A DNA stretch of 64,000 nucleotides from Bacillota bacterium. Lineage in GTDB: Bacteria; Bacillota; Clostridia; Lachnospirales; Anaerotignaceae. Position 1 is the stretch's first letter; each line of letters starts with the position of its first letter. This document shows positions 25,586 through 34,421 of the stretch, in pieces. The DNA lies in assembly GCA_021768705.1 (NCBI GenBank), contig JAETUG010000008.1, forward strand, positions 28,636 through 92,635, given 5' to 3'. The notes beneath the pieces were generated by a model. It had not been told where the DNA came from, searched no databases, and was given only the letters and a program-made list of their open reading frames with translations. A program made the position numbers and the translations under genes.

Positions 25586-25612
25586 TATAATCTATTTCAC
25601 CGTTTTTGTCAA
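25584..25612 (-). promoter_or_regulatory. Promoter of the D-LDH gene
   Basis: TTGACA (25607-25612), 17-base spacer, TATATT (25584-25589) on the minus strand, giving a leader of about 118 bases. Confidence 0.85.
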
Positions 25613-25775
25613 CCATGTTCCCATAAAATTGTAAGTTTTGCCGAAACCTTTTTTCCTAAGCCGATAAAAAAACACCAGTTTCCGAATCAATTTTTTCTTC
25701 TGCTTTTGGATATTATTATTTTTGCTCAAAATTCCCAAAAATCCCCTTACTCACTGCACTATTTTTCAGTAAATA

Positions 25776-25812
25776 AAAAGAAAACCTCCCACACAAAAGA
25801 TTGGGAGGTTTT
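25776..25812 (-). terminator. Terminator after prs
   Basis: AAAACCTCCCA (25781-25791) is perfectly inverted at 25802-25812, followed by CTTTTTATTT on the minus strand. Between this and the D-LDH promoter lies only AT-rich sequence. Confidence 0.85.
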
Positions 25813-25845
25813 TTCTGTTATTGCTTTAAAAATACTTTTTTCAAA

Positions 25846-26808
25846 TCAATCAAACAGCTGAGAAATAGATGTGCCTTTATGGATGCAGTTGATGGCATCT
25901 GCAAAGATATCAGCAACAGAAACCATCGTAATTTTATCGATTTTCTTTTCTTCAGGCAGCTCGATGGTATCCAGAACCAGCAGTTCGTTGATTGCGGATT
26001 TCTCGATTCTTTCCAAAGCGGGACCGCTCAGAACACCATGCGTACAGCAAGCGTCAACTTCGATGGCACCTCTTTCTTTCAGCGCATTGGCTGCGTTTGT
26101 GATCGTGCCTGCAGTGTCGATCATGTCATCTACCAGGATTACTTTTTTGCCTTTTACTTCACCGATGATGTTCATGATTTCACTTACGTTTGCTTTGGGT
26201 CTGCGTTTGTCGATGATGGCAATGGGAATGTTCAGTTTTTCAGCGAATTTTCTAACTCTTGTTACGCTGCCCAGGTCGGGAGAAACTGCCACGAAATCCT
26301 TTTCCAGATCATCGCCGAATTTTTTGATATAGAAATCTGTCAGCAGAGGGCTGCCAACCAGATTATCTACAGGAATATCGAAGAAGCCCTGAATCTGTGC
26401 ACAGTGCAAATCCATTGTCAGCACACGGCTTGCGCCTGCACTTGTCAGGATATTTGCAACCAGTTTTGCACTGATAGGATCTCTTGCTCTTGCTTTTCTG
26501 TCCTGACGCGCATAGCCATAGTAAGGCATAACTGCTGTGATTCTTGCTGCGGACGCACGTTTCATGGCGTCGATCATGATAAGCAGTTCCATCAGGTTAT
26601 CGTTTACGGGATAGGATGTGGACTGGATGATAAATACATCCGCACCACGGATTGTTTCATTGATTTTTACGGAAATTTCACCGTCGCTGAATTTTTCAAC
26701 TTCGCAATCGCCCAGTTGCAGGCCCAGTTTGCTTGCGATAGATTCTGCCAGTGCTTTGTTGGAATTGCAGGCAAAAACTTTGATGTTGCTAATGCCGGAA
26801 TTAAGCAT
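25846..26808 (-). CDS. prs: Ribose-phosphate pyrophosphokinase
   Basis: A 320-residue PRPP synthetase, which makes PRPP from ribose 5-phosphate and ATP for nucleotide, His and Trp synthesis. It has [15 protein letters not shown], the [19 protein letters not shown] flexible loop, [18 protein letters not shown] and the PRPP loop [14 protein letters not shown]. It is full-length. It follows glmU with a 107-base gap that has no terminator, so the two are probably co-transcribed, as in the glmU-prs pair of Bacillus. Confidence 0.97.
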   Translation of the reverse strand: MLNSGISNIKVFACNSNKALAESIASKLGLQLGDCEVEKFSDGEISVKINETIRGADVFIIQSTSYPVNDNLMELLIMIDAMKRASAARITAVMPYYGYARQDRKARARDPISAKLVANILTSAGASRVLTMDLHCAQIQGFFDIPVDNLVGSPLLTDFYIKKFGDDLEKDFVAVSPDLGSVTRVRKFAEKLNIPIAIIDKRRPKANVSEIMNIIGEVKGKKVILVDDMIDTAGTITNAANALKERGAIEVDACCTHGVLSGPALERIEKSAINELLVLDTIELPEEKKIDKITMVSVADIFADAINCIHKGTSISQLFD

Positions 26809-26915
26809 GTGTCTGTCCCCCTATAAAAATTATCATTAGGTTATATAAGCCCATATAATATTATGTTACAACGAAAAACTACCAATTTCAACAGCAATTC
26901 GACAATTTTTTCAAA

Positions 26916-28286
26916 TTATCTTTCAATTCTCTTTTTTGTCCACCCCTCGATGACCTGTTGTCTTGCTCTGGCAACCGCCAGTACATCTTCAGGTACATCC
27001 TTTGTGATGGTAGAGCCTGCAGCAATATAAGAGCCTTTTTTCACAGTCACGGGAGCCACCAGATTCACATTGCAGCCAACAAAAACATTGTCCTCAATGG
27101 TAGTGCGATGTTTTTTCTTACCATCATAGTTGACCATAATGCTGCCGCAGCCGAAGTTGATCTTTTCGCCGGCATCGGTATCGCCTACATAGGAAAGATG
27201 GGGAATCTTTGTACCGTCGCCGATAGTGGAATTTTTCACTTCAACGAAGTCGCCCACTTTGACCTTGTTGCCGATATGGCAGTTGGGACGGATATAAGCA
27301 TAGGGGCCTACGGTTGTTTCATTGCCGATCTCAGATTCGATGGCTGTGGAAGTCTGGAATTTCACGCCATTGCCCAGTTTGGTATCTGTCAGTCTGGAAT
27401 TGGGGCCAATCTCGCAATCCTCGCCGATCTCTGTATTGCCTTCCAGTACGCAGCCGGGCAGAACGACGGTATCCATTCCGATCTTTACATCACTGCCGAT
27501 ATAGGTATTTTCGGGATCAACGATAGTAACACCATTTTCCATATGCTTGCGATTGATACGGTTTTTCATGATCTTAGCTGCCGCTGCCAACTGTACACGG
27601 CTATTTACACCGAAGAATTCATTGGCATCTTTGGCAACCACAGCTTCTACCTTGCCGCCGGCTTTCAGGATCAGTTCCAAACAATCTGTTAAGTAATATT
27701 CTCCCTGAGCATTGTTATTATCCAGCTTACCCAGAGATTCTTTCAGTGCTTTGCCATTAAAAATGTAGATACCTGTATTGATCTCGTTGATCAGGCGTTC
27801 TGTTTCCGAAGCATCCTTGTGTTCCACAATGCGCTGGAAACCGCCCTTATCATCTCTCATAATGCGGCCATAGCCTGTAGGGTCATCCACTTTGGAAGAA
27901 ACAACGGTTACACTATGGTCATCGGCACGGTGTACTTCCACCAATTTCAGCAAGGTTTCCCCTGTAATCAGGGGAGTATCGCCGTAAAGGATCAGCATAT
28001 CGCTGTTTTCATCAATAAAATCGCCAGCCATCATAACCGCATGGCCTGTGCCCTTCTGTTCTGCCTGCAGCGCAAAGGAAACACCTTCTGCCCGGATGCC
28101 TTCCTTTACCTGTTCTGCCTTATGCCCCACCACAACGCAAACTTCTTCTGCACCGCAGTTTTTTGCTGTTTCAATTACATAGTCTACCATGCTCTTGTTC
28201 AGAATCTCATGGAGTACTTTGGGTTTTTTAGATTTCATACGGGAGCCTTCACCGGCTGCCAGAATGATCGCTTTCAGATTTTTCAT
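26916..28286 (-). CDS. glmU: Bifunctional UDP-GlcNAc pyrophosphorylase / GlcN-1-P acetyltransferase
   Basis: A 456-residue GlmU that makes UDP-GlcNAc for peptidoglycan. The N-terminal nucleotidyltransferase domain has LAAGEGSRMKSKKPKVLHEI, EQKGTGHAVM and LYGDTPLI. The C-terminal left-handed beta-helix has hexapeptide repeats and the acetyltransferase motif VGDFVEVKNSTIG...HLSYVGD. The ATG follows GGAGGAGGAA. A possible promoter (TTGAAT, 17 bases, GATACT) lies near 28340-28370 on the minus strand. It sits upstream of prs in the same direction. Confidence 0.97.
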   Translation of the reverse strand: MKNLKAIILAAGEGSRMKSKKPKVLHEILNKSMVDYVIETAKNCGAEEVCVVVGHKAEQVKEGIRAEGVSFALQAEQKGTGHAVMMAGDFIDENSDMLILYGDTPLITGETLLKLVEVHRADDHSVTVVSSKVDDPTGYGRIMRDDKGGFQRIVEHKDASETERLINEINTGIYIFNGKALKESLGKLDNNNAQGEYYLTDCLELILKAGGKVEAVVAKDANEFFGVNSRVQLAAAAKIMKNRINRKHMENGVTIVDPENTYIGSDVKIGMDTVVLPGCVLEGNTEIGEDCEIGPNSRLTDTKLGNGVKFQTSTAIESEIGNETTVGPYAYIRPNCHIGNKVKVGDFVEVKNSTIGDGTKIPHLSYVGDTDAGEKINFGCGSIMVNYDGKKKHRTTIEDNVFVGCNVNLVAPVTVKKGSYIAAGSTITKDVPEDVLAVARARQQVIEGWTKKRIER

Positions 28287-28481
28287 TTATGATTCCTCCT
28301 CCGCCAAAAAAGGCGAATATTTTCAAATGTTGTATACATACTTTTTAAGTATCTCATTTTTCCCCATAAAATTCAATATACTCTTTTACTAAAAAATCGC
28401 TTGTTCCATGAAAAAAAGCCTTATCCCTTCGGTCTAAGACTATGTAACTCAAATGCTTTCGAAATAGAAATTATCCTATAT

Positions 28482-28514
28482 TATAAAAAAAGAACGGGAA
28501 AATTCCCGTTCTTT
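28482..28514 (-). terminator. Terminator of the glgC-glgD operon
   Basis: AAAGAACGGGAA (28489-28500) is perfectly inverted at 28503-28514, with a T-run on the minus strand. Confidence 0.85.
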
Positions 28515-28524
28515 CTTACATTCA

Positions 28525-29643
28525 TTATAATACTGTTCCTTTTTTCAAAACTGCAGGTGCTTCGGAAGAAACGCCGATGATACGCTGACCATCGGAAAGA
28601 ACAACTTCCTTATCCAGGATAGCATTTTCAACCACGCAGTTTTTGCCGATCTGGCAGCCTTCCATCAGGATGGAATTTTTTACAACTGCCCCTGCGCCAA
28701 CACGAACCTTGCGGAAGATAACGGAATGTTCCACTTTGCCGTCGAAGATGGTCCCGCTGCCCACGATAGAGTCTGTTACATCTGCCCCTGCATTATATTT
28801 TGCAGGAGGTTCATCCTTGGGTTTTGTTTCAATATAGGGATATTCTGTGACAAAGGAATCTCTGATCTCTTTTTTCAGGAAATCCATATTGGTGGCAAAA
28901 TATGCCGCAGTGCCCGGACCAATGGCACTCCAATAGCCGTTGTATTCATAGCCATAGATCTTCAATGTTTTAATGAAGGGGATGATGATATCCTTTACCA
29001 GATCATATCTGCCCTCGGGGATCGCCTGATCCAGCAGATTGATCAACAATGTTCTGGAGATCACATAGATACCCAAAGACGCTGTATCGGATTTGGGCTG
29101 TTGGGGCTTTTCTTCAAAGCCTTCCAGTCTGCCGTCTGCATCCATTTCCACTACGCCGAATTTGGACAGGTCCTTGCCATCCATTTTCTGATATACCACA
29201 GTGATATCTGCGCCTTTTTCTTTATGATATTCCAACACCTTGCGGTAATCCATTTTATAGATGGAATCACCGGATGTGATCACAACATACTCCGCATTGC
29301 TGCGTTTCAGATATGTCATATTCTGATAGATGGAATCCGCAGTGCCGCGGAACCATGTGGAGCCTTCATTACTTGTATAGGGTGTGAATACGAACAAGCC
29401 TCCCTGTTTTCTGCCGAAATCCCACCATTTGGAGGAAGTCAGATGATCCCGCAGGGAACGGGAATTATACTGTGTCAGCACAGCCACCTTGCCGATACCG
29501 CTGTTAGACATATTGCTCAATGTAAAGTCAATGGCACGATAGCAACTGCCAATGGGCAGTGCCGCTGCTGCTCTATGGTCTGTCAGAACCCCCAGTCTGC
29601 CATCATTGTTGCCGCCTGCCAGAATAATACCGATTGCTTTCAT
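28525..29643 (-). CDS. glgD: GlgD, non-catalytic-type ADP-glucose pyrophosphorylase subunit
   Basis: A 372-residue paralogue of GlgC with the nucleotidyltransferase and beta-helix domains. The substrate loop reads LAGGNNDGRLGVLTDHRAAA instead of the canonical GGxGxRL-KPA, which is the GlgD hallmark. In Bacillus and Geobacillus GlgD raises the activity of GlgC in a hetero-oligomer that makes ADP-glucose for glycogen. It starts 3 bases after the glgC stop. No glgA, glgB or glgP is in the window, so the rest of the glycogen pathway must lie elsewhere. Confidence 0.93.
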   Translation of the reverse strand: MKAIGIILAGGNNDGRLGVLTDHRAAAALPIGSCYRAIDFTLSNMSNSGIGKVAVLTQYNSRSLRDHLTSSKWWDFGRKQGGLFVFTPYTSNEGSTWFRGTADSIYQNMTYLKRSNAEYVVITSGDSIYKMDYRKVLEYHKEKGADITVVYQKMDGKDLSKFGVVEMDADGRLEGFEEKPQQPKSDTASLGIYVISRTLLINLLDQAIPEGRYDLVKDIIIPFIKTLKIYGYEYNGYWSAIGPGTAAYFATNMDFLKKEIRDSFVTEYPYIETKPKDEPPAKYNAGADVTDSIVGSGTIFDGKVEHSVIFRKVRVGAGAVVKNSILMEGCQIGKNCVVENAILDKEVVLSDGQRIIGVSSEAPAVLKKGTVL

Positions 29644-29646
29644 GAT

Positions 29647-30918
29647 TTACACCTCCCGAACAACAGATTTGCCGCTTTCCAGTCTGCCTTCAGGATAGTC
29701 TTCAGCGACAGTTTTTCCGTAAATCACACAGTTTTTGCCCATCACAATGCCATCGGGCACAATGCTGTTCATACCCATGACAGTGATGCCTGTATTATAA
29801 ATGTTGGGCTTTGCTTCGTTGGGGATATTTTCACCAATGCCCATCTGTACGTTTTTGCCGATCACGCATTTTTCATCGATGACACATTTATCAATCACGG
29901 CATTTCCGCCCACGACCGTATCAGCCATAATGATGGAATCCTTTACCACCGCGCCTTTTTTCACGATAACGCCGGGGCCAAGGATGGAGCGATAAACTTC
30001 GCCGTAAATCTCACAGCCGTCTGTCAACAGGGATTCTTCTACCTTTGCGCCTGCCGCTGTATATTGAGGAGGCTGATGATCGCTGTTTGTATAAATCTTC
30101 CAGAAATCTTCATACAGATTAAATTCGGGCAGCGTACGGATCAGATCCATATTGGATTCCCAATAGGACTGGATGGTGCCAACATCTTTCCAGTAGCCCT
30201 GGAAACGCCATGCATACATAGGCTGACCTTCATCCAGCATTTTAGGGATAATGTGTTTGCCAAAGTCACTGTCAGGATGGATAGAGTTGTCTTCGATCAG
30301 AGCGTCCCTCAGTCTGTCCCAAGTAAAGATATAGATGCCCATAGAAGCCAGATTGCTCTTGGGATTTTCAGGTTTTTCTTCAAATTCATATATCTTGTCG
30401 CCGGCTTCTGTATTCATAATGCCAAAACGGTTTGCTTCCTCCATAGGAACTTCCATAACGGCGATGGTCGCCGCTGCGCCATTTTCTTTATGGAATGCCA
30501 GCATTTTGGAATAATCCATTTTATAAATATGGTCACCGGAGAGGATCAGCACATATTCCGGATTATTGCTGTCGATAAAATCGATATTCTGATAGATCGC
30601 ATTGGCTGTACCTGCAAACCATTCGCCGGAATCACCTATTTTTACATGGGGCGCCAAAATCGTCACACCACCATTTTTCTTATCCAGATCCCAGGGAATC
30701 CCGATACCGATATGCTGATTCAAACGCAGAGGCTGATACTGTGTCAGCACACCTACGGTGTCCACGCCGGAATTGATGCAGTTGCTTAGAGGGAAATCGA
30801 TGATCCGATACCGACCGCCGTAAGCCACAGCGGGTTTTGCTACTTTTCTTGTAAGCACGCCCAGGCGGCTACCCTGACCACCTGCCAATAACATTGCTAT
30901 CATTTCTTTTTTACGCAT
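29647..30918 (-). CDS. glgC: Glucose-1-phosphate adenylyltransferase, catalytic subunit
   Basis: A 423-residue GlgC that makes ADP-glucose from glucose 1-phosphate and ATP, the committed step of glycogen synthesis. It has [47 protein letters not shown] and the C-terminal beta-helix. The ATG at 30918 ([10 protein letters not shown]) is preferred to the GTG at 30927 because AGGGGTG lies 8 bases upstream of the former. It is the first gene of the glgC-glgD unit. Confidence 0.95.
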   Translation of the reverse strand: MRKKEMIAMLLAGGQGSRLGVLTRKVAKPAVAYGGRYRIIDFPLSNCINSGVDTVGVLTQYQPLRLNQHIGIGIPWDLDKKNGGVTILAPHVKIGDSGEWFAGTANAIYQNIDFIDSNNPEYVLILSGDHIYKMDYSKMLAFHKENGAAATIAVMEVPMEEANRFGIMNTEAGDKIYEFEEKPENPKSNLASMGIYIFTWDRLRDALIEDNSIHPDSDFGKHIIPKMLDEGQPMYAWRFQGYWKDVGTIQSYWESNMDLIRTLPEFNLYEDFWKIYTNSDHQPPQYTAAGAKVEESLLTDGCEIYGEVYRSILGPGVIVKKGAVVKDSIIMADTVVGGNAVIDKCVIDEKCVIGKNVQMGIGENIPNEAKPNIYNTGITVMGMNSIVPDGIVMGKNCVIYGKTVAEDYPEGRLESGKSVVREV

Positions 30919-30983
30919 ATTACCCACACCCCTATCTTTTCAGGTTGTATATATGTAACAAAGCAGTGTACTTTGTTCCCTAC

Positions 30984-31012
30984 ATTATAGCACAAGGATA
31001 CAAAAATGGAAA
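30984..31012 (-). promoter_or_regulatory. Promoter of glgC-glgD
   Basis: TTTCCA (31007-31012), 17-base spacer, TATAAT (30984-30989) on the minus strand. The -10 is perfect and the -35 matches 4 of 6. Confidence 0.65.
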
Positions 31013-31160
31013 GGCTATCCTCTTATTTTATAACGAAGATTTACCTGTTTTTGACAATTCCCACCCATTTTTGACAGCAAATTGCAAAATATTGATAGAA
31101 TTTTAATAGGTTTATTTTCTGATTTTTCTGTATAAAATATAGAAATACAGATGTTACACA

Positions 31161-31189
31161 TTGCCTTTCCAGATTTAGTATACTATAAT
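31161..31189 (+). promoter_or_regulatory. Promoter of murC
   Basis: TTGCCT (31161-31166), 17-base spacer, TATAAT (31184-31189), 74 bases before the murC start. It is divergent from the glgC promoter; the interval between them holds nothing else I recognise. Confidence 0.7.
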
Positions 31190-31262
31190 GATAAACAAAA
31201 TATGTCCAAAAAGATTTGAGCAAAAAATGAACCCATCTCATAGAAATTGAGGAGATAAATAC

Positions 31263-32633
31263 ATGACAACATTCAAAAAAGATCAGCATATTTATTTCAT
31301 CGGCATCGGCGGCATCAGCATGTCCGGTCTTGCTGAAATTTTAGCCGACCGCGGCTGTATCGTCTCTGGCACAGATATCAAGGAAACACCTGTTACCAAG
31401 CATTTGGAAAGTCTCGGCATCCATATCAATTTCGGCCATAAAGCCGAAAATATCACAGACGATGTAGACCTGGTCGTTTACACCGCGGCCATCCATCCCG
31501 ATAATCCGGAATTTCAGGCGGCAATAGCGAAAAACATCCCCCTGATGGACAGAGCCCATCTGCTGGGCGAAATCATGGCAGAATACAATAATTCCATCGC
31601 CGTAGCCGGTACCCACGGCAAGACAACGACCACATCCATGGTATCCGAAATCCTGCTGGCGGCGAATACCGACCCTACCATTACCGTTGGCGGTATCCTG
31701 CCCACCATCGGCAGCAACCTGAAAATCGGTCATTCCCCTTATTTTGTTGCGGAGGCCTGCGAATATTTTGATAGTTTCCTGCAGTTTGAACCTATGGTCG
31801 GCGTCATCCTGAATGTGGAAAGTGACCATTTGGATTATTTCAAAAATCTGGAGAATATCCGCCGTTCCTTCCATGCCTTTGCCCAACGGGTACCCGAAAA
31901 CGGTGCTGTGATCATCAATCAGACCATCGAAAACGTAGGCGACCTGACAGCAGATCTGAACTGTGCTGTTGAGACCTTCGGTCTGGAAGACGGTGCTGCA
32001 TGGCAAGCCAAAAATATCGTCCACGAAACTGATGGCAAAAATACCTTTGACGTATATTACAAAGGAGAGTTGTTCGGCAATTTCCACCTGAATGTGCCCG
32101 GGGATCATAATATCATGAATGCACTGGCATCCATCGCATCTGCCCACTATCTGGGCATTTCTGCGGAGGACTGCCGCAAGGGTCTGCTGCACTTTACAGG
32201 CACAGAACGCCGTTTCCAGCGAAAGGGCGAAAAAAATGGCATCGTTGTCATCGACGACTATGCCCACCACCCGACAGAGATCAAAGCCGCACTGGCGGCT
32301 GCCAAAAAAGTGCAGCACAACACCACATGGTGCGTATTCCAACCCCATACTTATTCCAGAACCAAGTTCCTTTTTGATGAATTTGGTGAAGCTTTCAGCG
32401 ATGCGGATGAAATCATCATTGCGGATATTTACGCTGCCAGAGAAACGGATGATGGCTCCATTTCCGCGGCTATGCTGGCGGAACGGATCGTAAACGCCGG
32501 CAAATCCGCACGATATGTAGGCGATTTTGAAGCTATCCGCAGATATCTGGAAGCCCATTGCAAGAGCGGCGATCTGCTGCTGACAGTTGGCGCCGGGGAT
32601 GTATTCAAGATCGGCGAGGCTTTCTTAAAGTAA
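31263..32633 (+). CDS. murC: UDP-N-acetylmuramate--L-alanine ligase
   Basis: A 456-residue Mur ligase that adds the first residue, L-Ala, of the peptidoglycan stem peptide in the cytoplasm. It has the opening YFIGIGGISMSGLAEIL, the ATP loop VAGTHGKTTTTSM, EACEYFDSFLQF, the DHNIMNALASI region and DDYAHHPTEIKA. The ATG follows GAGGAG by 8 bases. It is the only plus-strand gene in this cell-wall block, has its own promoter and ends at a strong terminator. Confidence 0.97.
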   Translation: MTTFKKDQHIYFIGIGGISMSGLAEILADRGCIVSGTDIKETPVTKHLESLGIHINFGHKAENITDDVDLVVYTAAIHPDNPEFQAAIAKNIPLMDRAHLLGEIMAEYNNSIAVAGTHGKTTTTSMVSEILLAANTDPTITVGGILPTIGSNLKIGHSPYFVAEACEYFDSFLQFEPMVGVILNVESDHLDYFKNLENIRRSFHAFAQRVPENGAVIINQTIENVGDLTADLNCAVETFGLEDGAAWQAKNIVHETDGKNTFDVYYKGELFGNFHLNVPGDHNIMNALASIASAHYLGISAEDCRKGLLHFTGTERRFQRKGEKNGIVVIDDYAHHPTEIKAALAAAKKVQHNTTWCVFQPHTYSRTKFLFDEFGEAFSDADEIIIADIYAARETDDGSISAAMLAERIVNAGKSARYVGDFEAIRRYLEAHCKSGDLLLTVGAGDVFKIGEAFLK

Positions 32634-32665
32634 ATTCCTTAAGAACGTTATCCTCATGAAACAAA

Positions 32666-32700
32666 AACAGCACACCTTGTCTACAGGTGTGCTGTTTTCA
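32666..32700. terminator. Bidirectional terminator after murC
   Basis: AACAGCACACCT (32666-32677) is perfectly inverted at 32685-32696, flanked by A and T runs. It separates murC from the convergent small membrane protein gene. Confidence 0.85.
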
Positions 32701-32715
32701 TTTCTTACGATATTC

Positions 32716-32916
32716 TTAATCTTCGGGGAAGATCACTGTGCTTTCTACATCTGTTTCTTCTCCGCTTTCCTCCATCTGCTGCACAATGGCTGCCTGCTGT
32801 TCCGCTTCTTCCGCTTCCTTGGCAGCCTTCTTTTCCTGGTACCCGTCGATCAGGATGAACAATGCCAAAAACCAGCATACGATACCAATAAATCTCATGA
32901 TTTTTGCTTTCTTCAA
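32716..32916 (-). CDS. Small single-pass membrane protein with charged tail
   Basis: A 66-residue hypothetical protein. One transmembrane helix (FIGIVCWFLALFILIDGY) is followed by a Glu/Lys/Ala-rich, probably coiled-coil tail (EKKAAKEAEEAEQQAAIVQQ) and an acidic end. TTG at 32916 is taken as the start because AGAGGGGG lies 7 bases upstream; the ATG at 32940 has no ribosome-binding site. It follows rlmH with a hairpin-rich repeat in between. Function unknown; I do not recognise the family. Confidence 0.6.
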   Translation of the reverse strand: MKKAKIMRFIGIVCWFLALFILIDGYQEKKAAKEAEEAEQQAAIVQQMEESGEETDVESTVIFPED

Positions 32917-32949
32917 AATAATTCCCCCTCTTGCAATCATTTTTTCTTC

Positions 32950-33032
32950 CCCTTTTTCTGCGAAATGTAATTTCGCAGAAAAAGGGTTCTCAGGGGATCA
33001 TCCCCTGAGCAGGGTTTGGGACAGCGTCCCAA
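32950..33032. repeat. Triple-hairpin intergenic repeat next to rlmH
   Basis: Three perfect stem-loops stand in a row: 17 bp (CCCTTTTTCTGCGAAAT, 32950-32966 / 32970-32986, 3-base loop), 10 bp (CTCAGGGGAT, 32989-32998 / 33000-33009, 1-base centre) and 7 bp (TTGGGAC, 33016-33022 / 33026-33032). It starts 4 bases beyond the rlmH stop. No T-run follows any stem, so it resembles a REP-type element more than a terminator. Confidence 0.65.
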
Positions 33033-33036
33033 GGTC

Positions 33037-33516
33037 TTACTTATGGTATGGCTCGTTTCTCTGAATACGCTCGGAACGGTAGATCTGCTCCAATAAGACC
33101 ACCCGCATCATCTGATGGGGGAAGGTCATCTTGGAAAAGCTCAATGCAAAATCCGCTCTTTGCATGACCGCAGGCGACAGCCCCAGGGAACCGCCAATGA
33201 TAAACACCATATGACTGACACCGCCAACGCCTTTCTTTGCCATAAAATCTGCCAGTTCTTCAGAAGAAAGCTGTTTGCCCTCCACCGCCAACGCCACCAC
33301 AAAGGCATCTTCCCGCACATTTTTCAGGATACGCTGCCCTTCTTTTTCCTTGACCTCCGCCTCCTGGGCAAGGCTCATGGTTTCCGGCGCCTTTTCATCC
33401 GCCAGTTCGATGATATCCAGCTTCATATAACGGCTAAGACGCTTGCTGTACTCCGCAATGGCATCCCGCCAATATTTTTCTTTCAATTTTCCAACACAAA
33501 CGATCGTAACTTTCAT
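33037..33516 (-). CDS. rlmH: 23S rRNA pseudouridine-1915 N3-methyltransferase
   Basis: A 159-residue SPOUT methyltransferase with the whole-family pattern: [21 protein letters not shown] at the start, the knot motif [12 protein letters not shown], and the invariant C-terminal [19 protein letters not shown]. It methylates pseudouridine 1915 in helix 69 of 23S rRNA on the assembled 70S ribosome. It lies 12 bases after walJ, the usual neighbour in the Firmicute walRK region. Confidence 0.97.
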   Translation of the reverse strand: MKVTIVCVGKLKEKYWRDAIAEYSKRLSRYMKLDIIELADEKAPETMSLAQEAEVKEKEGQRILKNVREDAFVVALAVEGKQLSSEELADFMAKKGVGGVSHMVFIIGGSLGLSPAVMQRADFALSFSKMTFPHQMMRVVLLEQIYRSERIQRNEPYHK

Positions 33517-33528
33517 AACGACCTCCTG

Positions 33529-34323
33529 TTATAATTCCACCTTCACGCCATTGCGAAAACGGCTTGCCATATCCATTCTCAGGTGGGTGCCTACTTCGAT
33601 CCGTTTCTTTCGCAGGATCTCTTCCACCGTTTCATAGGCAAGATGGGGATTGTTGTTTTCCTCGCTGAGGTGACCCAGAAACACATATTTCATCTTTCCT
33701 GTCATCACTTCCGCCAGCAGATCCCCTGCGGCCACATTGGAAAGGTGTCCCTTTTCGCCCAGGATACGCTGTTTCAGGTGCCAGGGATAGCTGCCCTTCC
33801 GTAGCATATCGATATCGTGGTTGGATTCCAAAAGCAGCAAGTCACTGTCTTCGATATTTTCCCGAATGGTATCCGTCACATGACCGATATCTGTTGCCAG
33901 CGTGATCTTCTTTTCCCCGTTGCGGATCGTATAGCCCACAGGCTCCGCCGCATCATGGGGGATGGCAAAGGGCTTCACACAAATATCATTGACAGCGCAG
34001 ACCTCGTCTGCATAAATAATACGCTTATTGCTGGGAGCAATCTTCCCCAAACTGCCTTCCATAGCCGTCCAAGTTTCCGCTGTGGCGAAAATGGGGATAT
34101 CAAAGCGTCTGGAAAGGATACCTGCGCCTTTGATATGGTCTACATGCTCGTGGGTAATAAAAAGAGCATCAATTTCATTGCCTGTCAGCTTCAGCTCTGC
34201 CAGTCCTTCTTCAATCTTCTTGCCGCTGATGCCTGCATCGATGAGTATTTTTGTATAGTCTGTGCCGATATATGTACAGTTGCCGCTACTCCCGCTGGCG
34301 ATGGTGCAAAATTCCAGCCGCAA
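33529..34323 (-). CDS. walJ: MBL-fold exonuclease-like protein WalJ/YycJ
   Basis: A 264-residue metallo-beta-lactamase-fold protein. The opening is CTIASGSSGNCTYIG, the di-metal motif is FITHEHVDHIKG, and later ligands are in IPHDAAEPVGY and FLGHLSEENN. YycJ/WalJ is a 5' exonuclease-like protein tied to mismatch repair and coordination of cell division in Firmicutes. The TTG at 34323 is taken as the start, since GAGGTGG lies 6 bases upstream; the frame to 34377 adds residues unlike the family. It sits between murA and rlmH in one probable operon. Confidence 0.92.
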   Translation of the reverse strand: MRLEFCTIASGSSGNCTYIGTDYTKILIDAGISGKKIEEGLAELKLTGNEIDALFITHEHVDHIKGAGILSRRFDIPIFATAETWTAMEGSLGKIAPSNKRIIYADEVCAVNDICVKPFAIPHDAAEPVGYTIRNGEKKITLATDIGHVTDTIRENIEDSDLLLLESNHDIDMLRKGSYPWHLKQRILGEKGHLSNVAAGDLLAEVMTGKMKYVFLGHLSEENNNPHLAYETVEEILRKKRIEVGTHLRMDMASRFRNGVKVEL

Positions 34324-34421
34324 GATGATCCACCTCTTTTCTCTAAAGCCATTGCTTTCTTCGTTTTCAAAAAACAAGCTTCGAAACTATGTCCGAAGCT
34401 TTGCTGTATTCTTCAAATGAC

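Noticed and set aside
28726..30789. 687-residue plus-strand ORF opposite glgD and glgC
   Set aside because: It runs across two well-identified genes and their 3-base junction; composition is that of an antisense artefact.
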